Position numbers and translations under genes: made by a program. A DNA stretch of 64,000 nucleotides, taken from positions 62,001-126,000 of the forward strand of contig JAJSPD010000015.1 of assembly GCA_021307315.1 (NCBI GenBank), given 5' to 3'. Each line of letters starts with the position of its first letter. Positions within the stretch are counted from its first letter, which is position 1. The stretch is from Bisporella sp. PMI_857. Lineage: Eukaryota > Ascomycota > Leotiomycetes > Helotiales > Helotiaceae. Under the pieces are notes generated by a model that was not told the DNA's origin, ran no database searches, and saw nothing but the letters and a program-made list of their open reading frames with translations. Below, piece after piece: positions 25,568 through 37,336 of the stretch.

Positions 25568-26838
25568 TGGAGACCAGCTACACTTGAAATGGTCATAAGA
25601 ATCGCTCTCAATAACACTGTATTAGCTTCATACTCTATAGAGTACGGCACCCTGCTCATGCTGCACATTAACAGATAATGGATTTTCCTGTTTCTCAGTT
25701 TAGTGCTTGCAAATATTGTAAAGTAGCCAGATATTTCAGGTCCCACATCAGCGCTATGACCCATCCTTAAGTCACACCAAGCGAAGTCTGATAGAGACTG
25801 CTCGTAGAATGGGTTTATGATATGAAAATAAGCATATGTGAAGAGCGACCGCTCAGCATTATTCCATGTCCAAACTATGGCAGGCTGGCTCTTCCTATCT
25901 CCTAAATGCTGGCAAGGTATACTTCTGGGTTCCAATCTCGTAGAAACGCACTTGTCGAACTTACGGGAACTTTATATAGATATTCTACATGAAATCGAGA
26001 AATCGATCCTCACAGATCCGAGCGAAGATACTAAAGCACGAAGTCAGCAGTTTGAAACATTGCCTAGCGCACTCAACAGCATAGTCTGCTCTGTGAGCAT
26101 GTATGAGGTACTTCAGCTGTAACATCTAGATGTATGCTAGGATACCTTTCGGATAGAGGAAAGCTAAGAGCTGTACAACTCCTTTTTCCAAGCCTCTAAA
26201 CTGTACGCCACGGGCTCTGTGAGCCTGGAATCATGTTTGTTGTGATTTTTGAAATGGCTTCGCTATCCAGAACGACCTAGGCGCGCGGAGTTAGCTGCTT
26301 GGCCAACTTGCGTTCGGTCACCTAATGCTGAGACAAGTTAGTCACAAGACCATCTACTTTAATAACGCATTATACATTATGCAGAGCCAAAGAGTGGATA
26401 TTCTTACACTGAAAAGTCCACTGTCTCAACGACATCTAAGATACTGACTCTTCTAGATATCTATGGTACTATAACTCCATTAAGAGTTTATTGCGCATAT
26501 GCCAAGATGTTTTTTGTTCAATCAATTTGCCATTTTCAAAGTTATATTTGCCTTGAAATCAAATAATTATTCAACTTTTGTTATGTTGTGCACAGGTTTC
26601 ACATTTATTAAACTTTGATTTTAGTTAATAAAGTCGGTTGATAACTTAGCAGATTGTTTTTTGCTTTATTACAACATCCTTTTTTTTTAATTTGCGAAAA
26701 TGAAAGTATTTACGTTTTGAATCTATTACTAATTTCGTTTATAAAATTAGCTATTTTCAAATTAGTTAAAAACTCCTAAAACTACCAGAGGCGAAGCCGA
26801 AGCTCAGCTTCCTTGCTCGATTACTTCCTCCCGCAAGC
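25568..26838. other. Intergenic with strongly AT-rich tract
   Basis: No recognisable gene. From about 26480 to 26790 the sequence is strongly AT-rich, with long runs of A/T words. An open frame at 25838-26122 (plus) is not recognised and has no supporting motif. The AT-rich block marks the boundary between the intact NRPS-regulator-transporter set and the decayed oxidase genes. Confidence 0.5.
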
Positions 26839-28459
26839 TCAAGGAAACAATTTAAAGCCCCCAGGAGCGGCCTTCTGGAACAGGCCTACAGGATCATATT
26901 TCTTACTCGCCGCCTGTAGCTTTGCCTTGTTCGCAGCCCCGTACCCCGAAATCAGGTCCTGAAACGGTGCCCCGTAATTCAGGTAGATAAACTCCTGCTA
27001 ACCCCCAGTTGTCAGGATAGGGTTTTGACATTGGCGAAGAAGGATTTGGCGGCGTAGGCGACTTTGTTGTCATCCGTAGCATTGGTATAGGAGATGGATA
27101 ATTGCAGGATAACGAGGCTTTTATCGGCAGGGTTGTGGCCGAGGATGTTTTGGCCTGTCAGTGCGGGTGAGGGATGGTAGATTAGGAAATAGTTTATGCC
27201 GAGGACTGAGGCGACTTGAGAGGTTGAGGTTGTGAAAAGGGTGTATATTTTGGCGTAGATACTGCGGCTGTGAGCGAAGGATATGGACATGTAGAGTTTG
27301 CTGCGGAAGGGGTGTATTAGTGGTGATTATTTAATGTCCATAGGATGTTAGAAGAAGGAAAATGCTTACCAGAATCCGGGGAGGTTATTGGTGTCTATCT
27401 CCGCGGTTATGTTAGAGATGTCTGCAACTCTCAATTAGCTAAAGACAGCTGCAGAGGCGTTCACGAAGGGCTGGAAGACAGGCGGATTCACAACTGGTTT
27501 AGTGTATTACAAACCAAAGTTGACGGTGTTAATACCAGCACTTGTGTAACCGACCGCGAGAATTATGTCCGCATATGGGTCTGAGTTTGTAGGAGTCATG
27601 AAGTTTGAGAAAGCTGCCAGTAGTTTGCTGATCTCGGTGATGGGATATACAATAAAACCGCCTCATAGGTCTCCTCGACTGAAAGTCTTGAGATCAAAGC
27701 GAGTAATAACGCCGAGGTTGCTGGAACCGCTTTTGAGTGCAATGAATAGATCGACATTATGGCCTGTAGCTTGGGCGTAGACGATTTTACCATTGGCAAG
27801 CACAATCTCAAAGCCAACGACTTGGTTGGCTGCTCATCCGAGATGGGGAGAGAAGAATGAAATGCCACCACCTAGAATGAAACCACCAACCCCAATATTA
27901 GCACCGCGACCACCGTTGATAGTCAACTTAAGGGGGTTCAAAATTCGTAGACACTGCCCCAACAAGCACCACTACCAGCATCCAAGACTGTTTTACTTCG
28001 CGAGCTCAGAAACTTGACCGTATTTAAATTCCTCAAATCAATGGTCACGCCGCCGGCAATATCCACTGCACCTGCAAATGGAGCACGACCGCCAGAGCGA
28101 ATTTCAAAGGTCGCACATGATGGCGATGTAGCATAGAATGCCGCAAGCGCCTTGATGGCAGAGGAAACATCATTGGCTGAGGTTGGGATAACTATGCATG
28201 CTGGCTTGGTTAATTGTCCTTGGGCAGAGTAGTACGAGCTCAGAGACGCTGTGTATTTCGCGTCGTTTGGAAAGGCAACTTTCCTTGGGAGGACCAACGA
28301 GAGAATTGAGCACTGGGATGTGAAGGTATTTACTATGAGGTCGCTGACATCAGTACTGTTGGTGATGTCCGTGATCTTGGTGGTTTGTGCGATTGAGGTT
28401 GCAAAGACTAGGAAGGAAAGCACCACCAGTCCAGCAGAGCCTTGAAGAAGAAAAGCCAT
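26839..28459 (-). pseudogene. Decayed FAD-linked oxidase (berberine bridge enzyme-like)
   Basis: Reading the minus strand from the ATG at 28459 gives a signal peptide followed by an FAD_binding_4 domain (GGRAPFAG; later NGGRGANIGVGGF and GGGISFFSPHLG). The end is a typical BBE C-terminus (KYDPVGLFQKAAPGG), closing at the stop at 26839. The gene is broken. A one-base loss near 27945 shifts the frame after GSVYE. In-frame stops lie at 27836-27834, 27665-27663, 27509-27507, 27437-27435 and 27000-26998. A second frameshift lies near 27015 in an A run. One intron (donor GTAAGC) is still visible near 27350. The stops are each explicable by one C-to-T or G-to-A change (TGG or CAA/CAG codons), in keeping with decay and possibly repeat-induced point mutation. 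When intact it would have been a secreted flavin oxidase. Confidence 0.85.
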
Positions 28460-29081
28460 ATCTACAGTGGCTGTGGGAAAGAAATCGTAAGAAGAGAAGT
28501 TGAAGAAGTTCGAGGATAGTCAATTAGACCTGAGGCTTACCAGAGACTAGAGGAGAGGAATGCGGTCAACTTGTGCACCGCTGCCATTGGCACGCGGTGC
28601 CAAGATAGGAAGGTAGGAGGGACTCGAGATCTTTCAGAAGATTGCAACTGGCTAACCCGAGACAATACTCGCAGTTCTGCCACGCTACATGCACGTGGGT
28701 AAGGCGTGGTTAGGGTAGCACTGCTGGTACGGAATCCTGCAACATCTCAAGCCGCAACCAATAAAGACACACCTAAAGCGCGGGACGGCTCACTTGAACA
28801 GCCTCTGAAGAGTGTGGCTATTCTCCAGCATGGATTATGAAATATAAAGCGTCTCATTTATATTTTTGAATTAAGCGAATACTCCGCATGCAAGCCCAAA
28901 TTTGCGGCAGAATCCTACGCTTTGACCGGAAAGGCACCTCATTTTGAACTTGATTAAGTATGACTAGTGTACAAGCTAGCATGGTGATACTGAACTGTCT
29001 TGAATGTACTCACTTGTGGGCCAGTACAAGAAACAATACAAGTGACCCTTCTAAAACGTGTCTTTACATAACTATGTTGTG
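28460..29081. other. Intergenic between two pseudogenes
   Basis: No gene recognised. This stretch is the former promoter side of the FAD oxidase and the 3' flank of the P450 remnant. Confidence 0.45.
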
Positions 29082-30967
29082 CCTAAATTTCGTTTTAGGA
29101 CCAGAATCACATTATCACCCTCAACAGGCGCCAAAATCCCCAATCCTGGCTTGGTATCATCGATACGTGGGAAACTCTGCACCTTATTATTTGTCTTTAC
29201 AGAGGAACTAGTTTCAAGGCTGACATCAAATTTCCCCGAAAGGGCAATAATAGTTAAGACGGTCCTACGTGCTAAATAACGACCTGGACAAAGGGCATTC
29301 CCACCGCCAAAAGGACGGAAGCTGGGGTGACGAGCTAAGCTTTTATCTTTAAGAAATCTTTCAGGGTCAAAGTTAGATGGATTAGGGCCCCATATGTCCG
29401 GGGCAAGATGTAGTTGCCGATATGGAACCCGAGGAAATTATAAGCTGACAATAAATGCTTGAAGAGTTTGATTGGATGATACTATTATCCTAGTTCCTTT
29501 ATGAAGGATTATTTCTCCGATCACGGTTGGGCTCACTACTTGGCGTCCAAGGGCGCCCTCGCAAGATTGATACGCAGAACCTCGTTAAATAGCGCTTCGA
29601 GTCTAGGACACTTTTCGGTCAAGTACTTAAGATTGAGGCTATCACCATCGAGTGCTGGTTTGACTCCCTCGCGGATCAAATCCAGTAGAGCAGGGTTGTG
29701 GATTAGATATGTAACAGTCCAGAATGTAACTTTGTAGACATTCCCGTGATACTTTCCCAATGTCAGTATAAAGGTGATTACACCTCAGTAGTAACGCAAA
29801 CTTACGCCAAATGATGCATCATATTAATCTTTGCAATCTCATCGTTGCTAAAGCTACATGCTCGAAGTTCGTCTTCAATAGCAGTGACAAAACAAAGAGC
29901 ATCGGCTCGCTCCTCTTTGGGTGATTCCAAGTATTTACGCAATGTCGTCACAATCTCATCTTTTGCAGAGAACATGTCTTTAGCAAGCAACTGAGGTAGC
30001 TTATACATATATTTCCAGCTTGAACGCTCCCAAGCCTTGTTAGCCTTGAGCAGATCTAAGTTGATCTCAAATATCTTCTTCCCGTAGTATGCACTTGTTG
30101 TACCGTTGATCAATACCTCGTTGCACCAGTCCCAAAGAGAAAAGGCAATTGAGTTGGCGGTACTACTTCTACAAGCTAGGCGACTCTTAATTCCATCCCA
30201 ACTCAGCTTTCTTTTTTAAGTTTGGGATGATCCGTTCTTCGATCAACGCCTGGAACTTGTCTCCAGGGTGGAGCTGCTGGCGGTGGTATTCCTTGATCAT
30301 CTCATGCGGAGCTTTGATTGCGCGCGAACTAGCAGCGCCTTATTTCCTTGAAGTCGTCTCCCACATATTCGAAATACTCTGGGTTGAGGGCCATCCACGT
30401 GTATATTTCCTTCACAAATTTATGCTACGATATGGTTGAGGTATTTTTGTAAATGTCTCCTACATCACAAGGCGCAGTGACAATCACTACACTCTCGCCT
30501 GCTGATGTGATGGCATAAACCTCTTTAGCGTTCCTAAAGTAGAGCCTACCACCTTTTAGTAAAGCCACCAACACGCCATTCAAACGTCATTATAGTTGTA
30601 GTTATATGCCTTTCCGCTCCAATATATCGTTTGAGTTCAAGAAAACCCCCACTGCATGACCTTATCTCACGCATCAGTATTTATTTCCTGGATACGGCGT
30701 TATGCCATGAGGAAATGAAAAGCCCATGCATCCTACCGAGAACTAGGAGACACAACTTATCAGCATGGGATCAAATATATAGAGAATTCAATTTCAACCT
30801 ACAGGGAACCCAGTATGGCAGTTCTTTAGGTTCATCTGGAAAGAAAGCTGGGACAATGAGAATCTGTAGACTCTCCATAGTAACAACAATGCAATAGGAG
30901 CAGCAACACAGAGAAAAGATTTCTTCTCTGGCAGCACAGAAAGGTTGTCTACGATGTTTGCCATCAT
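29082..30967 (-). pseudogene. Decayed cytochrome P450
   Basis: The remnant begins with Met at 30967 followed by a membrane anchor (APIALLLLWRVY). Then comes the segment FFPDEPKELPYWVP, typical of the CYP7/CYP8-like fungal P450s. It continues through an alpha-helical middle part (30236-29802) and the K-helix ExxR (EVLR near 29575). It ends with the haem-binding loop FGGGNALCPGRY near 29300 and a TAG stop at 29082. The pieces lie in different frames. There are frameshifts near 30860 (after the anchor), near 30205 (A run) and near 29530 (before VVSPTVIGE), with several stops between them. Some gaps may be introns, but no GT..AG pair repairs the break before the haem region. No functional haem protein can be read from it. 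It lies beside the dead FAD oxidase, in the same orientation. Confidence 0.85.
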
Positions 30968-31947
30968 GAAGGCCACAAGTAATAAAGTGCAGAAAGCATC
31001 TCGCAATGTGGGGCTTTCCTAGATCCTGTTATTGTGTCCTCCCTGTCCACCGGCCGGCGGATACGAGATCCCGGCCTTTAGCCGGTTATATAGCGCCTCT
31101 GTACGACAGGGAGGTAAATGCGGTGAAGTACTTACGGTCCATACCCCATCTAGAGAATTCTGGGCAGTTGGCGTTGGTGTTAGTGTCGCATGTTGGATGT
31201 CAGACATAGCCTCAGGAATCCAGGGGTAGAGGGATTTGCATGTCAAGGACCAAACCAGCAATTATAGTAGGGTGCCATCAAGCTTATTCATGACATACAG
31301 TCTGTGCACAGTAAATAATGAAACTAAGTACGCCACTGTACGTTGGTTTTAGTTGGAGGATAAACAGTGACCAGGTGTATCCTCTGCTGTGGCACTATTA
31401 ACCCCTGTTTTTCGAATAGTCTACGAACATGCTATATTCCAACTTCCAAGAACTTCTGATTGGGAAGACACATTTAGGGTGGTACGGCTCGCACTGGTAG
31501 ATGCACTCACCGCACCCCGCTGTTATATCAAAATCAATACTGCAGGTGGTACAGCGATTAATTTTGGAAGGGGTATTTAGGGTCCATCTTTGGTTGTACT
31601 TACCTAGCTCCAAAAATTCGACAAACACACACACACTCTCTCTCTCTCTTCTTAAACGAACAATTACGCTAGCAAGAACACCTTGAAATAGTAACCAAAA
31701 TCAATTATTCAATAGAACGTACGAATTTCTGGTTAATCATAACAGCCTCTGTTGTGATTATTCCTGAAATGGGGGACGTCAATTCCCTACATACCCCCTA
31801 GCCCTTTTGCGAGCCCCTCTTCTACTTTGCAGCTTCACTTCACCAAACAGCTCTTTCGCGATTACAACTACAACTACTAGGAACCTTGAACCTCGCACAC
31901 GCTAAGAATTCATTTTTGTATGCTCTCCTACCCTCAAGAAATACAGT
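30968..31947. other. Intergenic with foldback and CA/CT microsatellite
   Basis: Contains the inverted repeat listed at 31038-31114 and a short (CA)n(CT)n microsatellite at about 31625-31650, just upstream of the Ayr1-like reductase. No coding region recognised. Confidence 0.5.
31038..31114. repeat. 77-bp imperfect foldback
   Basis: The arms CCTCCCTGTC (31038-31047) and GACAGGGAGG (31105-31114) are perfect reverse complements. An inner pair, ACCGGC (31049-31054) and GCCGGT (31081-31086), is also complementary. The element is GC-rich compared with its AT-rich surroundings. No flanking target-site duplication was found. It could be a hairpin-forming regulatory element or a remnant of a small foldback transposon. 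Confidence 0.55.
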
Positions 31948-32921
31948 ATGACCACCATTATGAAAAAGACTGTCCTCATCACTGGCTGTAGCGACGGAGG
32001 CATTGGTGGTAGTCTGGCGCTCGCTTTCCATGCACAAGAATTCCACGTTTTTGCGACGGCCCGTACCCCATCTAAGATGTCAGAGCTCTCTAGGCTCCCC
32101 AACATCACGCTTTTGACTTTGGATGTGCTCGACTCCAATCAGATCACCGCTGCCGTCGAAGCCGTCACCACCGCAACCGGCGGTAGTCTGAATATCCTTA
32201 TCAATAATTCTGGTGTTAATCATTTTTGCCCTACGCTGGATATCGATATCGAGGAGGCCAAACGCATCTTCGATACCAATTTCTGGGCTCCCCTCAATAT
32301 CGTCAAGACGTTCATCCCTTTGGTGATTAAAGCAAAGGGCTCGATCGTCAATGTCACATCCATCGCTGGACATGTCAATGTGCCATATATGGGTAAGAAC
32401 TTCCATATTTACCCTCACACTTCTACTGTTCTAATATAGTATAATAGGAGTCTATGCAGCCTCAAAACGCTCACTTGAGATAGTCAGCGAGACGCTACGT
32501 CTCGAGTTGCAACCATTTGGCGTAACAGTGCTGTCAGCCATCACTGGTGCGGTCCAAACCAACGGCAATTCATATTTCGGCGACTATAAAGTACCGGAAA
32601 ACTCGCTGTATAAACCTATTGAAGCCACGATAGCAAGCCGGGCACAGGGACATGATGGCGTCAAGCGCATGGATAGGATGGAGTACGCCACCAAGGTTTC
32701 CGGTGACATTATTCGGGGTGCAAGCGGAAAGATTTGGTGTGGTTCACAGGCTGGAGGAGTCAAATTTGGTGAATCTTTTGTCCCGCAGTCAATTTTGGTA
32801 AATTGCCGTGCCCAAAATTGTCTCTACCTATGAGATCCGACCTGTTATACTAACAGTAGCAATATAGGACAGCTCCATGACAAAGGGTTGTGCACTCGAT
32901 GAGCTTAGAAAGAAAGCCTGA
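31948..32921 (+). CDS. Short-chain dehydrogenase/reductase, Ayr1-like
   Basis: Three exons, 31948-32392, 32448-32797 and 32868-32921, encode 282 aa. Introns are 55 and 70 nt; the second contains a perfect TACTAAC branch site. The Rossmann motif TGCSDGGIG lies at residues 13-20. NNSG is at 86-89 and the catalytic set is Ser138, Tyr151 and Lys155 (YAASK). The TGCSDGGIG form is typical of NADPH-dependent 1-acyldihydroxyacetone-phosphate reductases (Ayr1 family), which make lysophosphatidic acid precursors at the ER or lipid droplets. Many fungal members are uncharacterised and some serve secondary metabolism, so the substrate is open. It is the only intact gene in this decayed stretch. Confidence 0.88.
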
Positions 32922-33724
32922 GTGGGATGGAAAGGGGATTATGGCAATGGGTTTCTCCTTAAGTGGCCTTGGCCTCTACTATTTTCTTTTACGCATACCC
33001 CCAGTGTCACGTTACTTCTTAAGTACCTGACTTCAGTGGAATCAGAACATTGCCAATTCAACGATAATTAACTTTATATTACATTGGCTCTTGACAAGCG
33101 CGAGTGGCGGTCGTTGATGTCCTCATGGAGCCAAGGAATGAGTGAAAGAACACGTCATTTTCTTGAGAACAAATGAGAATCCTAATCCAACGGAATGGAG
33201 ATTTTACAGCAACAGTATCATTGAACAACCAAAGCATTGAAACGACCGGCAGCTGAAGCAGATTAATGATACACGAACGACTTTTGATGTTGTAAATATC
33301 AGATTATACAACACACACAGTCTTAAGACAAAACAGCTGCTCATTTAGATTGATTTCAGGTTACCTATCAGAGCCAATACTGATTTACCCGTTGGCAACC
33401 TAATATTACAGGGTCCAACGTTGCTCAACAACTTTGCCTCATTCAAGGCCATATGAATCGGTTCGTATATTCCGGTAGGTAAAAGAATACAAAATATCAC
33501 CTACTGGGAAAGGCACATAACTCAATCATAATTACACGGATATCGTGTCGAGCAAGAGAAAGCCCCTAAATTAAGCGAGTCCTTGTACCCGCTCGTACCT
33601 TTGCCTCAACCGAGCAATTTTTACTTCAGCTATAATATCTCTATTTCGTCATTTAATGATAGCGATATTGATGCCGTCAAGAGCTCAATACGCGCTTTAC
33701 GTTAGGGGAGAGAAATATAGCGCG
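32922..33724. other. Intergenic
   Basis: No gene, RNA or repeat recognised between the reductase and the ankyrin remnant. Confidence 0.45.
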
Positions 33725-35515
33725 TCATACAACGGAAGGATATAAAGGCATTATACTGGCAGTCTTGCCGACTAGTTTTGGCATCAAAAGGATACAATTG
33801 GGGCAAATGTGGATGGTTATTGCAGTCAAATACTCCCTCTCAAACAACGGTAGAATATCCTCAAGGCCTAAGGCTGCGGCGACATGCTTCGTTTTCAATT
33901 CAAGCTTTTGCCACAGTAAGTACTGAAATCTGTTTGTTCTCCCAGTATAACAAGAATCTACCCAACTCCTATTAGAATCTCCAGAATTTATCTCTTTCGC
34001 TAAAACATGTAGGAGGCCCTCCCCTGTGGCATTGGTGGCTGCCCAATCCACACCTACTTGTTCAAACACCTTCAATATATTTATGTCTTTATCGACAGCG
34101 ATTCTATCTGATATTTCGACTTCTTCATCATGTTATATATTGGATTGGTTATCTATCCTATTTTGGGTGTTTTTGAGGTCTTTTGGTCGGGTCGTAACTC
34201 TTGCAACACGAAAAGGGGGGAATATTAGAGCTGCCCCCCCCCCCCCCCCCCAACAACCCACAATTCTGTGCATTAATGCCCGTGCCTAGATCTAGAAAAC
34301 AGTAGAAAAGCTCGCTCCTCTTTCCAACTGCCTCAGAATCTGCACCGGCTGCCCAGTGACCCCAGGCAATAGCGCAACGGTATTACTCTTTAGTTTGCAC
34401 GATACCTATCGCACCTACAGATACTAGAATGTTAGCCTCATCACCCGAATTAGCGAGCGAGTAATGAAATGATGAATTCATCTCTTCATTTACACCATTC
34501 ACCAAATCTGGTGCATTAATGACTATATAGCTTACTACTTTCAGATTGGGGGTCTCCTGATCCTCGACGAGGGAAGCTAGCTAAATGGTACAGTTCATTC
34601 TTCTATGTGCTCTTATCCTACCTTCGTGTAAGAAGAGTCTCAAGAACGGTTAGTGTCAAGCCATCTTCCGCCTCGAGTCTCTCTGATAGATGTGCGGTGG
34701 CAAAGTTATGTCTTCGGAGTCCCAAGCCTTGCGGCCAATCTGGGGCAGCTTCAAAGATAATGAAGGAATTCATTTCCGTGAATGGACTCTTTTCATGTCT
34801 GGTTCTTCCATGTTTTATACATAGAAGCTGCGTTTTCATACCTGGCATTAGGATTCGCGCCATGGCTATGGAATAATTTGAATACCTTCTAGTATGTGTC
34901 AGAGCCTGACTATTTATATATCAACGTGTAATATAAAATCGAGTGGATATAGCTCACTGCCTTTCTCACGTTTAGGCTAGCGCCACTCAGTAGCATTTTC
35001 TCTAAAAGTAGATAATACCTTTTCTCGATTGCTATAATCGATATCGATTGTGTAATAATTGCACCATAGTGGATAAGCATCTGGAAGACCTCGGGATATT
35101 CGATAGAACTGCTCAGGCAAGTAGCGCCTTGATTATTGCTTGAATAAACCACTGGGTAATTTAAACTTGGCGACTTCTATGACGTCTTCGCGCTGTTTGC
35201 TGCTATTTCATACAGCTTCTGCTTTGCGCTTTTGAACATGCAGTGAATCAGCTGCATCGTCTGGATTACCTTTGCGAACAACTGTTAATTGAACTACTTC
35301 AAAATTTTCGTTCTCCGTTGTATGGCTCTTGGTGTCAACAGCCTTTCCATTGCCATGACAATCCTCTTGCTCAGTAGTACTAGTAAAAGGTCAGCCTTTG
35401 AAGTGGCTAATATCATTGACAAGGGAATTTCAGCAAGGTTTGCTCTCTTCTCACGAGTACCTGCTTTAGATTGAAGATTTTTATAGTACCTCTGAGTGGG
35501 AAAGCCTCTTTTCAA
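33725..35515 (-). pseudogene. Fragments of an ankyrin-repeat (F-box-like) protein
   Basis: Separate minus-strand frames carry ankyrin-like text in the right order: NNQGATCLSSSIEYPEVFQM followed by LIHYGA (35152-34910), and ILKVFEQVGVDWAATNATGE with HVAAALGLEDILPLFER (34090-33725). An upstream frame (35515-35294) reads LAEIPLSMI, resembling the F-box-like start common before fungal ankyrin arrays. Stops and frame changes separate the pieces, and no splice model joins them. An 18-base C run sits inside the stretch. I treat it as a decayed gene; the exact limits are uncertain. Confidence 0.5.
34234..34251 (+). repeat. Poly-C run (18 C)
   Basis: Eighteen consecutive C residues, within the ankyrin remnant. 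Length is likely to be variable or subject to sequencing error. Confidence 0.9.
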
Positions 35516-37336
35516 ATACCCCCAATATCATCAATTCCTGTCATAAAATTCATCCTGAGTGGAAATACACAAATCTGTAGATTAGACAGATGATCGCTTG
35601 GATAGTTTGATGGAGATCCAGTTTCAGGCCTTGAAAAGCCTGACGTGTGTCGAACACTGAGATGATAACAGCTTCAACTTTATTTTATGTAGTAGGACCA
35701 TAACTATCTATAGCACTGCCAAAGAGATTGGAGCACGTCAGAAACACCGCGCGATAGTATCGACGCTTCGAAGCCTTGTTAGCACAAAGCTGGGGGAAAA
35801 AACCTTCCAACGGGCTGCTTGTTTTTATAACTAAGACGTGGAGCTTGAGAACAACATTCCTTCTTACCGCGCCTTTTTTTAGGCTTGCGAAATCTATGCT
35901 GAAATTCTGCCATCTCGTTGGTAGTTGTTGTGTCGAGAACTGCAAATCACCTCACTCCCCAGAAAGAGGAAGGATTCGGCTCCAGTTGCTGTGCTCAAGC
36001 GAATACTGCATTCAGGCATGAAAATCGATCAAATTTAGATGAGAAATTTGGAGGTTAAGTGCTCCCTTCCATTGTATTGAGAAAGTATCGTAGCCTCTAG
36101 AAATTTTTAATACATAGTTGCACTACATCGTATTTAAACCTACACTACGCCTCATGGTGGGTATCGGGCTTCAATCAGGATAATACCAAATCTATTTCTG
36201 AATATGGGCACCAAGATATGCCTGTGTGATTTATATACTAAGGCCAACATCATAGACATATCAGAGAAAAGGAGGAGAGGAACAGGCTTTGTACTCGTGG
36301 TCTCATATTTATTTATCCAGCCTCAAAGGCTTTTATCTACATTCGCTTATTTATAATTAATGATAAGCCAACAAATTTCAGCCCTTAGAAGGAAGAAGTA
36401 TTGAAGAACCCAATGCTAAGTGCCCATTACAATATGTCAGCTAGGTATAAATCCCAAAGAGGCGCCTTCGAACCGCATTATTGCCAAAGTAAATTCAAAG
36501 TGTCATTTCTGGTATTCTATGTCTACTTATGGCAAGCGATTTTGGTATTGGGTAGTGTTTTCCCAAACTAGATTAACCGTTTGCTCAATAAGTGCTGGAT
36601 AATCTTGCATTTACATGCATCAACGTCGTCAGAGAATATTTCCACATAGACTACAGAGACTTGAAGAAGTACGATATGCGTGTGCGTGTAGCGGGGGAGT
36701 TATCAGTTCTCGCACTCTTGTGGTCTTGGTGGCAAGTTTGGTGATTCAATTTCTATTATTGGAAATTTGCGCATCAATTCTGTTTAAACCTAGTTTTCTG
36801 ACAATATCTACGTGTCTTTTATCTCTTCTGTGGATCGAAAAGCGTTTTCTTTCTGCTAAATGATATGAGCAGACGAATCTGTGGCGAGGTGAGAGGTGGA
36901 GGTTGGGCCCAAGCTAACTTTGGGGGCTTGGATGGGGACTTTCTTTGTTTGCTGCCGGTTTTAGTATTGCATGCTTCACTTTATGCACTTTGTGCACTTC
37001 ATAGCGAGTCAAAACTATCCAATTTCTCAAGTGAAACACTAGGGCAGGATTCCTTTTTTATACCTGCGAGAACCCGCATATGCATGGGTGATGCATATCA
37101 TAGCAAACAAGACCGTGATCACCCCCGAAATCCAGCATCTTACATTCCTTGAACTCGTATTTTAACATATAAAGCGTGTTGAATATAACATCGATGATGC
37201 TCTTCAACGGAGTGAATTGAGAAGCCCCACATTTCCGGCAACATCACCTTCTTTCCTCCCTCACAATTCGTTTGATAGGAGGAAGCACAATCTTGCAGCA
37301 TCAAAACAACGAGTGATCAGATGCGTGTAATCAATC
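35516..37336. other. Intergenic, AT-rich
   Basis: Several short open frames occur here but none resembles a known protein. I cannot exclude further decayed pieces of the ankyrin-type gene near its left side. Confidence 0.4.

Noticed and set aside
25838..26122. A small plus-strand gene near the transporter
   Set aside because: No motif, no splice partners and no similarity that I recognise; left as intergenic.
31019..31261. A protein across the foldback region
   Set aside because: The frame is produced by the GC-rich inverted repeat and has no domain.
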